A stretch of DNA of 64,000 bases, taken from assembly GCF_000482245.1 (NCBI RefSeq), contig NZ_AWNH01000106.1, positions 156,692 to 220,691 of the forward strand, in the 5' to 3' direction. This document shows positions 18,197-29,419 of this stretch, one piece after another. The DNA is from Leptolyngbya sp. Heron Island J (GTDB lineage: Bacteria; Cyanobacteriota; Cyanobacteriia; Phormidesmidales; Phormidesmidaceae). The translations under genes were made by a program, and so were the position numbers. Every line of letters starts with the position of its first letter. Within the stretch, counting starts at the first letter, position 1. Under the pieces are notes generated by a model, which saw only the letters and a program-made list of their open reading frames with translations, made no database searches and was not told the DNA's origin.

Positions 18197-18943
18197 TTAT
18201 CCATGCTCTTCTCCACCATGACCTTCAATCGCTTCACCGATGTAGGCAGCAGCCAGGGTAGCAAAAATCAGTGCTTGAATTGCACTTGTAAACAGTCCCA
18301 ACAGCATTACAGGTAGGGGGACAAACAGAGGTACAAGTAGAACAAGCACCGCTACCACTAACTCGTCTGCAAGAATATTTCCAAACAAACGGAAACTCAG
18401 CGAGAGAGGTTTAGTGAAATCTTCAAGAATGTTGATCGGCAGCAGAATTGGAGTGGGCTCAATATACTTAGCGAAATAGCCCAACCCTCGCTCTTTAAAG
18501 CCTGCATAGAAGTAGGCCAAAGAGGTTAACAGTGCCAATGCAACAGTCGTATTAATGTCGTTTGTCGGTGCCGCTAACTCACTTGCCGGAATGTGAATTA
18601 GCTTCCAGGGCACGAGAGCACCTGACCAATTGGAAACGAAGATGAACAAGAACAGCGTTCCCACAAAAGGAACCCAAGGCCGATACTCCTTCTCTCCGAT
18701 TTGATCCTTGGCGAGGTCTCGAATAAATTCGAGAGCAAACTCCATCAGGTTCTGCAAACCAGAAGGGACGCGCTCAACCTTGCTAGAGGCTAAAACTGAA
18801 ACCAGAACAAGTACAGCCGCAACAAACCAGGTAGTTAGAAATACCTGGCCGTGAACCTTAAGGCCACCAACGTGCCAGTACCAATGCTGGCCGACTTCCA
18901 GCTCAGCCAATAGAGAAAATGGGAAATTAAATGTGCTTAACAT
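18197..18943 (-). CDS. atpI: ATP synthase subunit a
   Basis: Fo subunit a, 248 aa, forms the proton half-channels beside the c ring. It has five or six hydrophobic helices. The conserved [19 protein letters not shown] carries the essential Arg. The N-terminal [19 protein letters not shown] and ending [12 protein letters not shown] are typical of cyanobacterial AtpI. It starts at ATG 18943, after atp1, and ends about 160 bases before atpH. Confidence 0.97.
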   Translation of the reverse strand: MLSTFNFPFSLLAELEVGQHWYWHVGGLKVHGQVFLTTWFVAAVLVLVSVLASSKVERVPSGLQNLMEFALEFIRDLAKDQIGEKEYRPWVPFVGTLFLFIFVSNWSGALVPWKLIHIPASELAAPTNDINTTVALALLTSLAYFYAGFKERGLGYFAKYIEPTPILLPINILEDFTKPLSLSFRLFGNILADELVVAVLVLLVPLFVPLPVMLLGLFTSAIQALIFATLAAAYIGEAIEGHGGEEHG

Positions 18944-18999
18944 CTCCGTCCGGAATCTTAATTTTTTTCGCAGATGCTCACGGAAACACGAAAATGCCC

Positions 19000-19452
19000 T
19001 TATCCTTGAGCCATGGAATCAGGCAAAACCGATGTCCATAATGTGTAGGCAATTAATGCTGCTTTATAGGTAAGGAAGCCTAGAAAAACAGGCATTATCT
19101 CTAGCTGCTGGTACTGAGTTGCAAAAACAATCAGCCCAATAAAAATCGCCAGACGACCACTGCCCAACTTTCCACGCTTGCGACCTAGTTCGGCAACACT
19201 CTTCGCCAGCATTCTTAAGTAAACCACACCGACGCACGCCCCTAGCAAATAATTCAGGGCGATGTGGCGGGAGTAAGCAAGCCAAACAGAGACGAAAATT
19301 AAAGCTGTAAACCCCAGAGTCACCAACAACAAGTTTTGCTGCAGACGAAAATACTCTCCCATGGCTTGTTCAGAAGCGGGAGGTAGCTCTGTGTCAACGT
19401 TTGCCGATTCTTCATTTGTTTGGGCCTCGACGGCTTCTTCAGGAGAAGTCAC
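19000..19452 (-). CDS. atp1: ATP synthase accessory protein I (Atp1)
   Basis: First gene of the operon, 150 aa. The acidic N-terminal tail (about 1-35) is followed by four membrane helices. Cyanobacterial Atp1, related to UncI/AtpI of other bacteria, helps assemble the c ring and is not part of the finished enzyme. Position directly upstream of subunit a supports the call, because sequence conservation in this family is weak. The start is ATG 19452. The ~130 bases upstream should hold the operon promoter. Confidence 0.85.
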   Translation of the reverse strand: MTSPEEAVEAQTNEESANVDTELPPASEQAMGEYFRLQQNLLLVTLGFTALIFVSVWLAYSRHIALNYLLGACVGVVYLRMLAKSVAELGRKRGKLGSGRLAIFIGLIVFATQYQQLEIMPVFLGFLTYKAALIAYTLWTSVLPDSMAQG

Positions 19453-19583
19453 AGGTGATCTAAATACGTAGAAGCCATGGCTAAAGACGCTGGCAGCAAT
19501 TGCTTACACCAGTGCTAAAGCCATGGCTGATCATATCACGGCATTAATACCTATTGATGGGATTTAGTCAGCTCTTTAGGAGC

Positions 19584-20801
19584 TTACGAATGGCTAGGTA
19601 GCATAGGCGACAGAACGGTCAGCTGTCGTCGCTGCAGCGATCGCACCTGATCCAGGGTAAATTCTGTGTCTGCAATCAGCGCAGCGACAGTCTGGGCCTC
19701 TGTTTCACCCGGTTCTGCACAGCGGCTCAAGAAATCGTATTCAGCCTCCGTAACAGTTGCTAACTGATAATCATAGTCAAAAAAACTTTTGGCAGGCCAC
19801 CCTGACATACAAGCATGTCGGCTGGGTACAGCGGTCAAGACGCTTTCGTCATTAGACCAGTCAAATTGGGGTAACGGCGGTCGGCTGAGGAAAAACTCAT
19901 AATGGGTTAGTTCTGGATCGAGGAGTTCTATCAGACGGTATCGTTGGCGATCACTCAAATTCTGAGCCCGCTCCATCACATCATCTGATTCACCAACCAG
20001 GCGGTTCAGGTCCCAGTAACGGGGATTAGAAAACCCGACAAAATCTAACCCAGAGGCATCAATTAGCTCAAATAGGGTGTCAATGGTGTAGTCCACTTCC
20101 TGAGGGTGGACATACATATCTGCAAAACATTCATCCTGATGGTTCTCAAGCGCCCAGCGTTCTTTGTCGCGTTTCACAATGCGGTTGGTTTCAGGTAAAG
20201 CATTAAATAGCTGTCGCCCAATGTGCACGCCATCACGATAGTCGCCTTGACGCTCACCCTGGAGCATAGCAATAGCCTGCTGCATCAACGATATTTCCCA
20301 GCGTCCCAAGGCTGCATATACAAATATATGCAGTAAACCTCCAGGCGCTAACTTAGTTGCCAGTGCTTGAATTCCCTTGATCGGATCGGGCATGTGGTGC
20401 AGTACGCCCACACAGTTGATCAAATCAAACTGACCCTCTAGCTGCTCAACGTCATAGATGCTGAGTTGGTGAAAGGTAGCTCGGTCCGCACCTGAGCGCT
20501 GACAGCGTTCTCGCGCTACGTCTAACGTGCCTGCACTGAGGTCAATCCCGGTGACCTGGGCTTCAGGATTTAGATGCACCAGATACTCAGTGCCCACACC
20601 CGAGCCACAGCCTGCATCTAAGATGCTAACGGCGTTGCTACTGGGGGCACGACCGGTACAAAAGTTGTAAGCAGAGGGCCAATGCCAGCGCCAGTTATAG
20701 CCGGGAGGAGGTTCATCAATTAGAGGCTCAGGGGGAAAGGGATAGGTATCGTAAAGCTTGGCAACTGCTGCACTAACAGCCGCTTCGTTTTCGGAAGTCA
20801 T
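19584..20801 (-). CDS. Class I SAM-dependent methyltransferase
   Basis: Protein of about 405 aa. A Rossmann methyltransferase core lies in the first half: ILDAGCGSGVGTEYL is the SAM-binding motif I, VTGIDLSAGTLDVA is motif II, and FDLINCVGVLHHMPDP is a post-I motif. The N-terminal KLYDTYPFPPEP and a long C-terminal region (about 180 residues) set it apart from small methyltransferases; the tail may bind substrate. I start it at ATG 20801 (MTSENEAAV) because the extra 18 codons up to 20855 are made from an intergenic TTTTGAGT repeat. Substrate unknown. It stands alone between the atp and apc clusters. Confidence 0.85.
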   Translation of the reverse strand: MTSENEAAVSAAVAKLYDTYPFPPEPLIDEPPPGYNWRWHWPSAYNFCTGRAPSSNAVSILDAGCGSGVGTEYLVHLNPEAQVTGIDLSAGTLDVARERCQRSGADRATFHQLSIYDVEQLEGQFDLINCVGVLHHMPDPIKGIQALATKLAPGGLLHIFVYAALGRWEISLMQQAIAMLQGERQGDYRDGVHIGRQLFNALPETNRIVKRDKERWALENHQDECFADMYVHPQEVDYTIDTLFELIDASGLDFVGFSNPRYWDLNRLVGESDDVMERAQNLSDRQRYRLIELLDPELTHYEFFLSRPPLPQFDWSNDESVLTAVPSRHACMSGWPAKSFFDYDYQLATVTEAEYDFLSRCAEPGETEAQTVAALIADTEFTLDQVRSLQRRQLTVLSPMLPSHS

Positions 20802-23961
<3,160 letters not shown>

Positions 23962-23998
23962 TTGGTTGTATGGGCTCCGTTAGCGGATTCTAAGATCA

Positions 23999-24042
23999 AC
24001 CCAGTGATAGCTAAGCCAATTAACGCTTAGCTATCACTGGGT
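23999..24042 (+). terminator. Long hairpin after apcE
   Basis: Perfect 17-bp arms (23999-24015 and 24026-24042; left arm begins ACCCAGTGATAGC) with a 10-base loop. It lies 38 bases after the apcE stop. There is no U-run, so it may act as an mRNA 3'-end stabiliser or partial terminator that separates apcE from apcABC output. Confidence 0.75.
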
Positions 24043-24380
24043 CTAGTTGGTGCTGAATAACTTGATGTCAGGCAGCATAGAGTAATTCTGAGGAATACCA
24101 TTACAAAATATTACGCACTCTCTAAGAAGGTCAGCTGAATACCGGAAAATACTTTCGGAAGGTAGCTAAGCTGATACAAGATTTCTCGAAATCTGAGCTG
24201 ATATTTGGCATGCTTCAAAAGTCGAATTAGGCATTGAATCGGCGCATAGGTTGCCTGCTTGATTTGATTTAGAGTGGAAATGAGACTGCTGTTACCTTAC
24301 CTTTTTAAAGGTGATATCAGTTTTTTCAAGGTGAACATTGATAGTTTCACCTGAATATATTCTTTCGGAGGAATCCATAG
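24043..24380 (+). promoter_or_regulatory. Promoter and leader region of apcA
   Basis: No gene seen in these ~340 bases. A hairpin with arms AGGTGAA / TTCACCT (24329-24352) lies in the probable 5' leader, about 28 bases before apcA, and a strong Shine-Dalgarno GGAGGAA (24367-24373) precedes the ATG. A separate promoter for apcABC is expected here because the core subunits are needed in far greater amounts than ApcE. Confidence 0.55.
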
Positions 24381-24869
24381 ATGAGTATTGTCACGAAATC
24401 AATCGTGAATGCCGATGCTGAGGCCCGTTACCTTAGCCCTGGTGAATTGGATCGAATCAAGGGATTCGTTACTTCTGGTGAGCGTCGTCTACGCATTGCT
24501 CAGGTTCTAACTGAGTCCCGTGAGCGCATCATCAAGCAGGCTGGTGACCAGCTTTTCCAAAAGCGTCCTGACGTTGTTTCTCCCGGTGGTAACGCCTACG
24601 GTGAAGAGATGACTGCAACTTGCTTGCGTGACATGGACTACTACCTACGTCTTGTCACCTACGGTATTGTTGCTGGTGACGTCACTCCCATCGAGGAGAT
24701 TGGTTTGGTTGGTGCTAAAGAGATGTACAACTCCCTGGGCACATCCATCCCTGCCGTAGCTGATTCAGTTCGCTTTATGAAGAGTGTTGCATCTTCTCTA
24801 TTGTCTGGCGACGATGCCGCTGAGGCCGCTTCTTACTTCGATTACGTTGTTGGTGCAATGTTGGGTTAA
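24381..24869 (+). CDS. apcA: Allophycocyanin alpha subunit
   Basis: Phycobiliprotein of 162 aa (with Met), the alpha subunit of the phycobilisome core. The phycocyanobilin-binding Cys81 is in [13 protein letters not shown]. The globin-like helices and the start [20 protein letters not shown] match cyanobacterial ApcA. Codon use is strongly biased toward abundant-protein codons (many GGT, GCT, CGT). A GGAGGAA ribosome-binding site lies eight bases before the ATG. apcB follows after 65 bases. Confidence 0.99.
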   Translation: MSIVTKSIVNADAEARYLSPGELDRIKGFVTSGERRLRIAQVLTESRERIIKQAGDQLFQKRPDVVSPGGNAYGEEMTATCLRDMDYYLRLVTYGIVAGDVTPIEEIGLVGAKEMYNSLGTSIPAVADSVRFMKSVASSLLSGDDAAEAASYFDYVVGAMLG

Positions 24870-24934
24870 ATTGACTCAATTTTCCCACTACGCCCTTAAG
24901 CCACATCGTCAAATTTCATCAAGGAATACAGATT

Positions 24935-25420
24935 ATGCAAGACGCAATTACCTCTGTAATTAATTCTTCGGACGTTCAGGGTAAGTACCTTGATCAGTCC
25001 TCCATGGATAAGCTAGCTGCTTACTTCCAGACTGGCGAGCTGCGTGTTCGCGCTGCTACTGCCATCGGTGCTAACGCTTCCGAAATCGTTCGTGATGCTG
25101 TAGCCAAAGCGCTGCTTTACTCTGATATCACTCGTCCTGGTGGCAACATGTACACCACTCGTCGCTATGCTGCTTGCATCCGCGACCTAGACTACTACCT
25201 ACGCTATTCCACCTACGCTATGTTAGCTGGCGATCCTTCCATTCTGGATGAGCGTGTTCTCAACGGTCTAAAGGAAACCTACAACTCTCTAGGTGTACCT
25301 GTAGGTGCTACTGTTCAAGCCATTCAGGCTATGAAAGAAGTAACTGCTGGTCTTGTTGGCGCTGATGCTGGCAAGGAAATGGGCGTTTACTTCGACTACA
25401 TTTGCTCTGGTCTCAGCTAG
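24935..25420 (+). CDS. apcB: Allophycocyanin beta subunit
   Basis: Beta subunit of allophycocyanin, 161 aa. It pairs with ApcA and stacks into trimers in the core cylinders. Chromophore Cys81 is in [13 protein letters not shown], and Asn71 (GGNMY), the site of N-methylation in beta subunits, is present. A ribosome-binding AAGGA precedes ATG 24935. The codon bias is the same as apcA. A structured 385-base region separates it from apcC. Confidence 0.99.
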   Translation: MQDAITSVINSSDVQGKYLDQSSMDKLAAYFQTGELRVRAATAIGANASEIVRDAVAKALLYSDITRPGGNMYTTRRYAACIRDLDYYLRYSTYAMLAGDPSILDERVLNGLKETYNSLGVPVGATVQAIQAMKEVTAGLVGADAGKEMGVYFDYICSGLS

Positions 25421-25805
25421 GTCAAGTTTATGTAGTCTAGATTGGCCAAGCTAATCTAGCGTTATTTCGGAAGTCTGGATCGAGTGTTAGCTAATCACAA
25501 TCTGTCTATAACGAGGGATTATGACAGCTAATCATTGGTTATCGGACTTCCGAATTTTTGAATCTATGCTTAGTGCGCGGATAGTGTGGTAAACATTCTA
25601 AAATCTAAGGCATAGTCAGATTTATATATAGGCAGTTTGAGGTTGGATAACTGACAGTACATTAGAGAATGCTAGTCTGATCTCAATTCAGCTAAATAGC
25701 TAGCCCTATTAAACTAAAGCCCAAATATTCACCGCTTCAGTTAACAGGCTTTTCGCAATCGATTTGCAAAATAGTTTTTGTTTAAGATTAGGAGACATCT
25801 CTGCT
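25421..25805 (+). promoter_or_regulatory. Structured apcB-apcC spacer, probable attenuator or partial terminator
   Basis: Two hairpins follow apcB. The first, at about 25437-25459, has arms CTAGATT / AATCTAG. The second pairs TTCGGAAGTC (25466-25475) with GACTTCCGAA (25545-25554) and is followed directly by five U residues (25555-25559). Between the arms GCTAATCA occurs twice. Partial termination here would explain lower output of apcC than of apcAB. A promoter for apcC may lie in the remaining 250 bases. Confidence 0.6.
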
Positions 25806-26009
25806 ATGCGCATGTTTCGGATTACTGCCTGTGTGCCGAGTCAATCTCGCATTCGCACCCAGCGTGAGCTACAAAATACCTTTTTTACCAAGCTCGTTCC
25901 CTACGATAGCTGGTTTCGCGAGCAGCAACGAATTCAGAAGATGGGTGGCAAGATTGTCAAAGTAGAATTAGCAACTGGTAAGCCCGGAGCCAATACTGGT
26001 TTGGCCTAA
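25806..26009 (+). CDS. apcC: Phycobilisome core linker ApcC (L-C 7.8)
   Basis: Small basic linker of 67 aa that caps allophycocyanin trimers in the core. The sequence MRMFRITACVPSQSRIRTQR and the ending GKIVKVELATGKPG are characteristic. The start is ATG 25806, giving the normal family length; the frame extends upstream to a TTG at 25764, but those residues are not family-like. GGAGA (25790-25794) is a suitable ribosome-binding site. A strong hairpin ends the operon 18 bases after the stop. Confidence 0.97.
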   Translation: MRMFRITACVPSQSRIRTQRELQNTFFTKLVPYDSWFREQQRIQKMGGKIVKVELATGKPGANTGLA

Positions 26010-26027
26010 AGCGGTCAATGGGTTGTT

Positions 26028-26066
26028 ACGAGAAAGGGCTGCAACGTCGTTGCAGCCCTTTCTCGT
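26028..26066 (+). terminator. Terminator of the apcABC operon
   Basis: Nineteen-base arms (26028-26046 and 26048-26066) are perfect reverse complements around a single base, so the folded loop is about three to five bases. The left arm begins ACGAGAAAGGGCTGCAAC. The 3' arm contains CCCTTTCT but no long U-run follows. It lies 18 bases after apcC. Confidence 0.85.
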
Positions 26067-26250
26067 AGTTATGCGCATTTTTAGGTCATACTTAGTGCCA
26101 AAAATGTTCCTTTATCTATGATACAAACTTTTGATTGGTGGCATCTTCTGTGCCAGCGTTATATCGGCACTATGAAAATCTTGTTTGGATACCGGAATAG
26201 CTTGATGGCTAGGAGTATCTTATAGAAAAGTTCACTGTGCTGAAAAAGCA

Positions 26251-27645
26251 ATGACATCTATTCTTCTGAAATCTTTCACAGGCTTGCTGGCTTGCACTCT
26301 GGGCCTCAATTTGATTGGGGCATTTAGTCCGAGTCAGAGATTTTTGCCGACTGCAGCCCAAGCCCAAGGGTTTGATGAAGATATCAATGTGCGTGTATAT
26401 CAGCAGGCGAGCCCTGCGGTTGTGGCCATTGATGCGGGCAATAACACAGGTAGCGGCAGTATTATCACCCCAGAAGGTCTGGTGCTGACCAATGCCCATG
26501 TGATTGGTGGGGCCAGCGAGGTGACCGTGCGGTTAGCGGATGGTCGTCAGTTTTCAGGTCAGGTTGTTGGGTATGCTGACGAAAATTTAGATCTGGCTGC
26601 TGTGCAAATTGATGGAGGGGATACTGTTTTTCCGGTAATTTCTTTAGCTAACACTACGGCACAGGTAGGTCAGCAAGCATTTGCTATTGGTAGTCCATTT
26701 GGTCTGCAAGGCACATTTACGGTGGGTATTGTTAGCCGCATTGATTCAGAACGGGGATTAATCCAGACGGACGCTGCTATTAATCCGGGTAATTCAGGTG
26801 GGCCATTGCTAAATCGAAATGGTGAGCTGATTGGGGTTAATACGTCTATTTTTACAACGGGGGAAAACGCAGGTAGCATCGGCATTGGTTTCGCGATCGC
26901 AACCCCTCAAATCCAACCCTTTATTACTGCCGTACAAAATGGTACGGCCAGTACAACTGCTTCTCGACAAAACCAAATATCTCGTGCTCCGTCCCCCATC
27001 ACCATCGACGGTACTGCTGTGCGTGACCGTCTTGATAGCAATAGCAACCTATTACCTGACAACAGCTACTTCAATGTCTATACCTTTGAAGGCCAAGCTG
27101 GCCAGCGGATTAGCATTGCCATGAACAGTAACCAGGTTGACGCCTATCTGTTACTTTACGGACCCAATCAAGAATATTTGGGCGAGAACGACGACATTGG
27201 TGACAGCCGCAATGCCCGTTTAGAAATAACTTTACCGACCGCTGGCACCTACTTTGTGTTTGCCAATTCCTATGGTGCCAGCGAACAAGGGCAATATGAA
27301 CTAAGCATTAGCAGCATAGCTAACGACAATAACTACTTGTTGAGTGAAAGCGGTATTCTGAGCGCTCAAGATAATCGCCTCAGAGACAACAGCCTTTACG
27401 ACGAATATTTCTTTAACGGTCAGCAGGGTCAAAATGTCACCATTACCCTGACCAGTCAGGATTTTGATACCTACCTGCTGTTAATCGATAACCAGGGTAA
27501 TAAAATTGCTGAAAATGACGATCAGTCTCAAAACAATACCGATTCGACTATTCGCATAGATTTACCTTATACAGGGGAATACCGAATTATCGTCAATGCC
27601 TATGACCAAAGAGGGCAAGGCCAATATCAAATGCGTGTTCAGTAA
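26251..27645 (+). CDS. Exported HtrA-like serine protease with two PPC domains
   Basis: Protein of 464 aa. Residues 1-39 form a signal peptide ending near AQA. The trypsin-like domain (about 45-225) has the triad His83 (TNAHVIGG), Asp114 (ENLDLAAVQ) and Ser182 (NPGNSGGPLLN), as in the HtrA/DegP family. Instead of PDZ domains it carries two bacterial pre-peptidase C-terminal (PPC) domains, about 255-350 and 365-464, each with VYTFEGQ/YFFNGQ, a DAYLLLY/DTYLLLI strand and an NDD motif. PPC domains occur in secreted enzymes and may bind ligands. It is probably periplasmic or extracellular. It converges on hli over a shared hairpin. Confidence 0.88.
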   Translation: MTSILLKSFTGLLACTLGLNLIGAFSPSQRFLPTAAQAQGFDEDINVRVYQQASPAVVAIDAGNNTGSGSIITPEGLVLTNAHVIGGASEVTVRLADGRQFSGQVVGYADENLDLAAVQIDGGDTVFPVISLANTTAQVGQQAFAIGSPFGLQGTFTVGIVSRIDSERGLIQTDAAINPGNSGGPLLNRNGELIGVNTSIFTTGENAGSIGIGFAIATPQIQPFITAVQNGTASTTASRQNQISRAPSPITIDGTAVRDRLDSNSNLLPDNSYFNVYTFEGQAGQRISIAMNSNQVDAYLLLYGPNQEYLGENDDIGDSRNARLEITLPTAGTYFVFANSYGASEQGQYELSISSIANDNNYLLSESGILSAQDNRLRDNSLYDEYFFNGQQGQNVTITLTSQDFDTYLLLIDNQGNKIAENDDQSQNNTDSTIRIDLPYTGEYRIIVNAYDQRGQGQYQMRVQ

Positions 27646-27654
27646 GCCTACACA

Positions 27655-27671
27655 GTTAGGGTAGCCCTAAC
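27655..27671. terminator. Convergent hairpin between the protease and hli
   Basis: Arms GTTAGGG (27655-27661) and CCCTAAC (27665-27671) with a 3-base loop. It lies 10 bases after the protease stop and contains the hli stop codon (TAA, 27656-27658 on the minus strand). An A-run (27678-27683) sits downstream on the plus strand. Confidence 0.6.
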
Positions 27672-27850
27672 CATGTGAAAAAATCCTGGCGGGTAAAAAA
27701 TTCAAGCAGTAATAAGGCCAAAAACCCTACCATGGCAAACCGACCATTGATACGTTCTGCATAAATATTCCAACCAAAGCTAGCTTGGTCGTCCGGTGTC
27801 GCGGATGGCGATTGTGATGTATTGGGCTCTAATGAATCAGACTTAGACAT
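27656..27850 (-). CDS. High light-inducible one-helix protein (Hli/SCP)
   Basis: Small protein of 64 aa: a polar N-terminal tail and one membrane helix bearing the chlorophyll-binding signature AERINGRFAMVGFLALLLLE (the ExxNxR motif). Hli proteins bind chlorophyll and carotenoid and quench energy during photosystem II assembly and high-light stress in the thylakoid. I start it at ATG 27850 (MSKSDSLEP), since the upstream 36 codons are not family-like. Operator-like repeats lie upstream (27932-27982). It is longer at the N-terminus than the shortest HliA/B proteins, so I give no letter. Confidence 0.92.
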   Translation of the reverse strand: MSKSDSLEPNTSQSPSATPDDQASFGWNIYAERINGRFAMVGFLALLLLEFFTRQDFFTWLGLP

Positions 27851-27931
27851 ATCACCATCATAAAGATAAAAAACGACCAGAAGGTTAATGTTTAACGCAC
27901 TCTCCCATGGTAGCCGTTGTTGATTTGGGAG

Positions 27932-27982
27932 AATCAATCTACTTAACAGGTTGACCATCTATCAATATTTAACAGATTGATT
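27932..27982 (-). promoter_or_regulatory. Operator-like repeats upstream of hli
   Basis: A 9-bp inverted pair AATCAATCT (27932-27940) / AGATTGATT (27974-27982) encloses two direct TTAACAG copies (27943-27949 and 27969-27975) spaced 26 bases apart. It lies about 80-130 bases before the hli start. This could be a regulator-binding site, but it does not match the HLR1 consensus exactly. Confidence 0.4.
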
Positions 27983-28613
27983 AGACAGACTAACCCATTG
28001 CAATGCTTGGCAATAGTTCCTTAATATACCGAAACTGTCGCTAATTCTAACTTATCGACCTCACATTCTTGGCATGATTTTGCTCAAATCCTATCTACTA
28101 ATGAGTAAAAATACTCCTTAGACTATGACTGGAGCAACACGCTATTAAAGTGGATAGGTTTTGTTTGTATCTTTAACGAGACCCAATCAATTCTCTATCA
28201 AAATTGCAATTAGAGAAAATTGATTACTGTTTGAATTGTATTTTTTCTGTACGGAATAATCATCTTTTGAAACTAGATGGTTTAAGAGTAAATTCCTATG
28301 ACATATCAGGCTTAAAATCGAAAAATCATCTGTGACAACAAGAATTTGTTACCGTCGCTAAAGTTTGTATATTAGATATATCCAAACTCTAAATCTGGAT
28401 TGATTTGCAGGAAAAACTTAAGATGTTCAATCTGATTGGTATTTGAACTTTAGATACTCCTAGATAAACAGGTTTTTCGTCTGTTATAATCAGGGCCTCT
28501 CGTAAACAACGTGTTTTAACACAGGTCACGTATCGAGATCTATCTAGTCTTATGTGCCAGAAATTTAATTTCATTGCCTCTTTCTAGACCTAACCATTAA
28601 ATCTTTAAATCCG
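27983..28613. promoter_or_regulatory. AT-rich region upstream of cyAbrB
   Basis: About 630 bases without a convincing gene. It is unusually AT-rich, especially 28130-28400, and should contain the cyAbrB promoter and a long leader. A 61-codon minus-strand frame (28389-28574) has no recognisable features and is not called. Confidence 0.5.
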
Positions 28614-29006
28614 ATGGCTGATACCAAAACCACGCCACTGACTGGGAAAGCTTTGCTTCAGAAAATGAAGGAAATCACCCATCTACCAAAGCGGGAGAAA
28701 GCTAAGGAGTGTGGATATTACACGATTACTAAGGACAAGCAAGTCAGGGTTAATCTAACCGATTTTTATGATGCTTTGCTGGCCGCTAGGGGTATTCCCT
28801 TAGGTCCAGAAAGCACTAAGGATGGGCGTGGACGCGAGCCAACCTATCGAGTTAGTGTGCATAAAAACGGCCAAATTGTTATTGGTTCTACCTATACTCA
28901 AGAAATGGGTCTGAAGCCGGGGGATGAATTTGAAATTAAGCTGGGTTATAAGCATATTCACTTGATTCAGCTAGGTGAAAATAAAGATTCAGAGGATGAA
29001 GATTAG
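28614..29006 (+). CDS. AbrB-like transcription factor (cyAbrB)
   Basis: Cyanobacterial AbrB-type regulator of 130 aa. The sequence includes LTGKALLQKMKEITHLPKRE, AKECGYYTITKDKQVRVNL and GRGREPTYRVSVHKNGQIVI, with the AbrB DNA-binding fold in the C-terminal half (about 80-125). cyAbrB proteins act as global regulators of carbon and nitrogen metabolism, in opposition to NtcA and sigma factors. Two paralogues, cyAbrB1 and cyAbrB2, exist in most cyanobacteria; I cannot separate them with certainty here. It starts at ATG 28614, stands alone and is followed by a strong terminator at 29096. Confidence 0.93.
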   Translation: MADTKTTPLTGKALLQKMKEITHLPKREKAKECGYYTITKDKQVRVNLTDFYDALLAARGIPLGPESTKDGRGREPTYRVSVHKNGQIVIGSTYTQEMGLKPGDEFEIKLGYKHIHLIQLGENKDSEDED

Positions 29007-29095
29007 TTTTCTACCTGTGGATTTACTATGACATCCATATGTGTATTTAAACGCAGCTGAGTGGTCGGTAATAGGTTGACATGGCTGTAGTAACC

Positions 29096-29128
29096 AAAGG
29101 GGTTAAGCATTGCTTAACCCCTTTTTAA
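29096..29128 (+). terminator. Intrinsic terminator of cyAbrB
   Basis: Perfect 14-base arms (29096-29109 and 29111-29124, left arm AAAGGGGTTAAGCA) followed by further T residues to 29126. It lies 90 bases past the stop. The rest of the gap to 29419 shows no gene. Confidence 0.9.
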
Positions 29129-29419
29129 GTATTTGGTAGGTGTTGTCAAGAGGCTGGATTGGTTCTGCTCTTTTTGATTAACCTTAATTGCGATCACAAC
29201 ATCGTTATTCAATCTGAAATATCAGGGTTAATCCTCAGAATATTGGCTGAATTTATCACCCCACAATTATCAGATAAGCAGACGATTGGCAGCAGCATCT
29301 ACGCCCCGTCTATCTGCTGTGTATGAAGGACAGAGGAATGAGGACGGAGGAATAAAGCAGATGTCTAAGCAAAAGCAAAGTTTTAGGCCTCTAAAGTGCC
29401 CTTACCAACCGTTTACCTG

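Noticed and set aside
28389..28574. 61-codon minus-strand frame upstream of cyAbrB
   Set aside because: It has no family features and an AT-driven composition, and lies in the expected promoter region.
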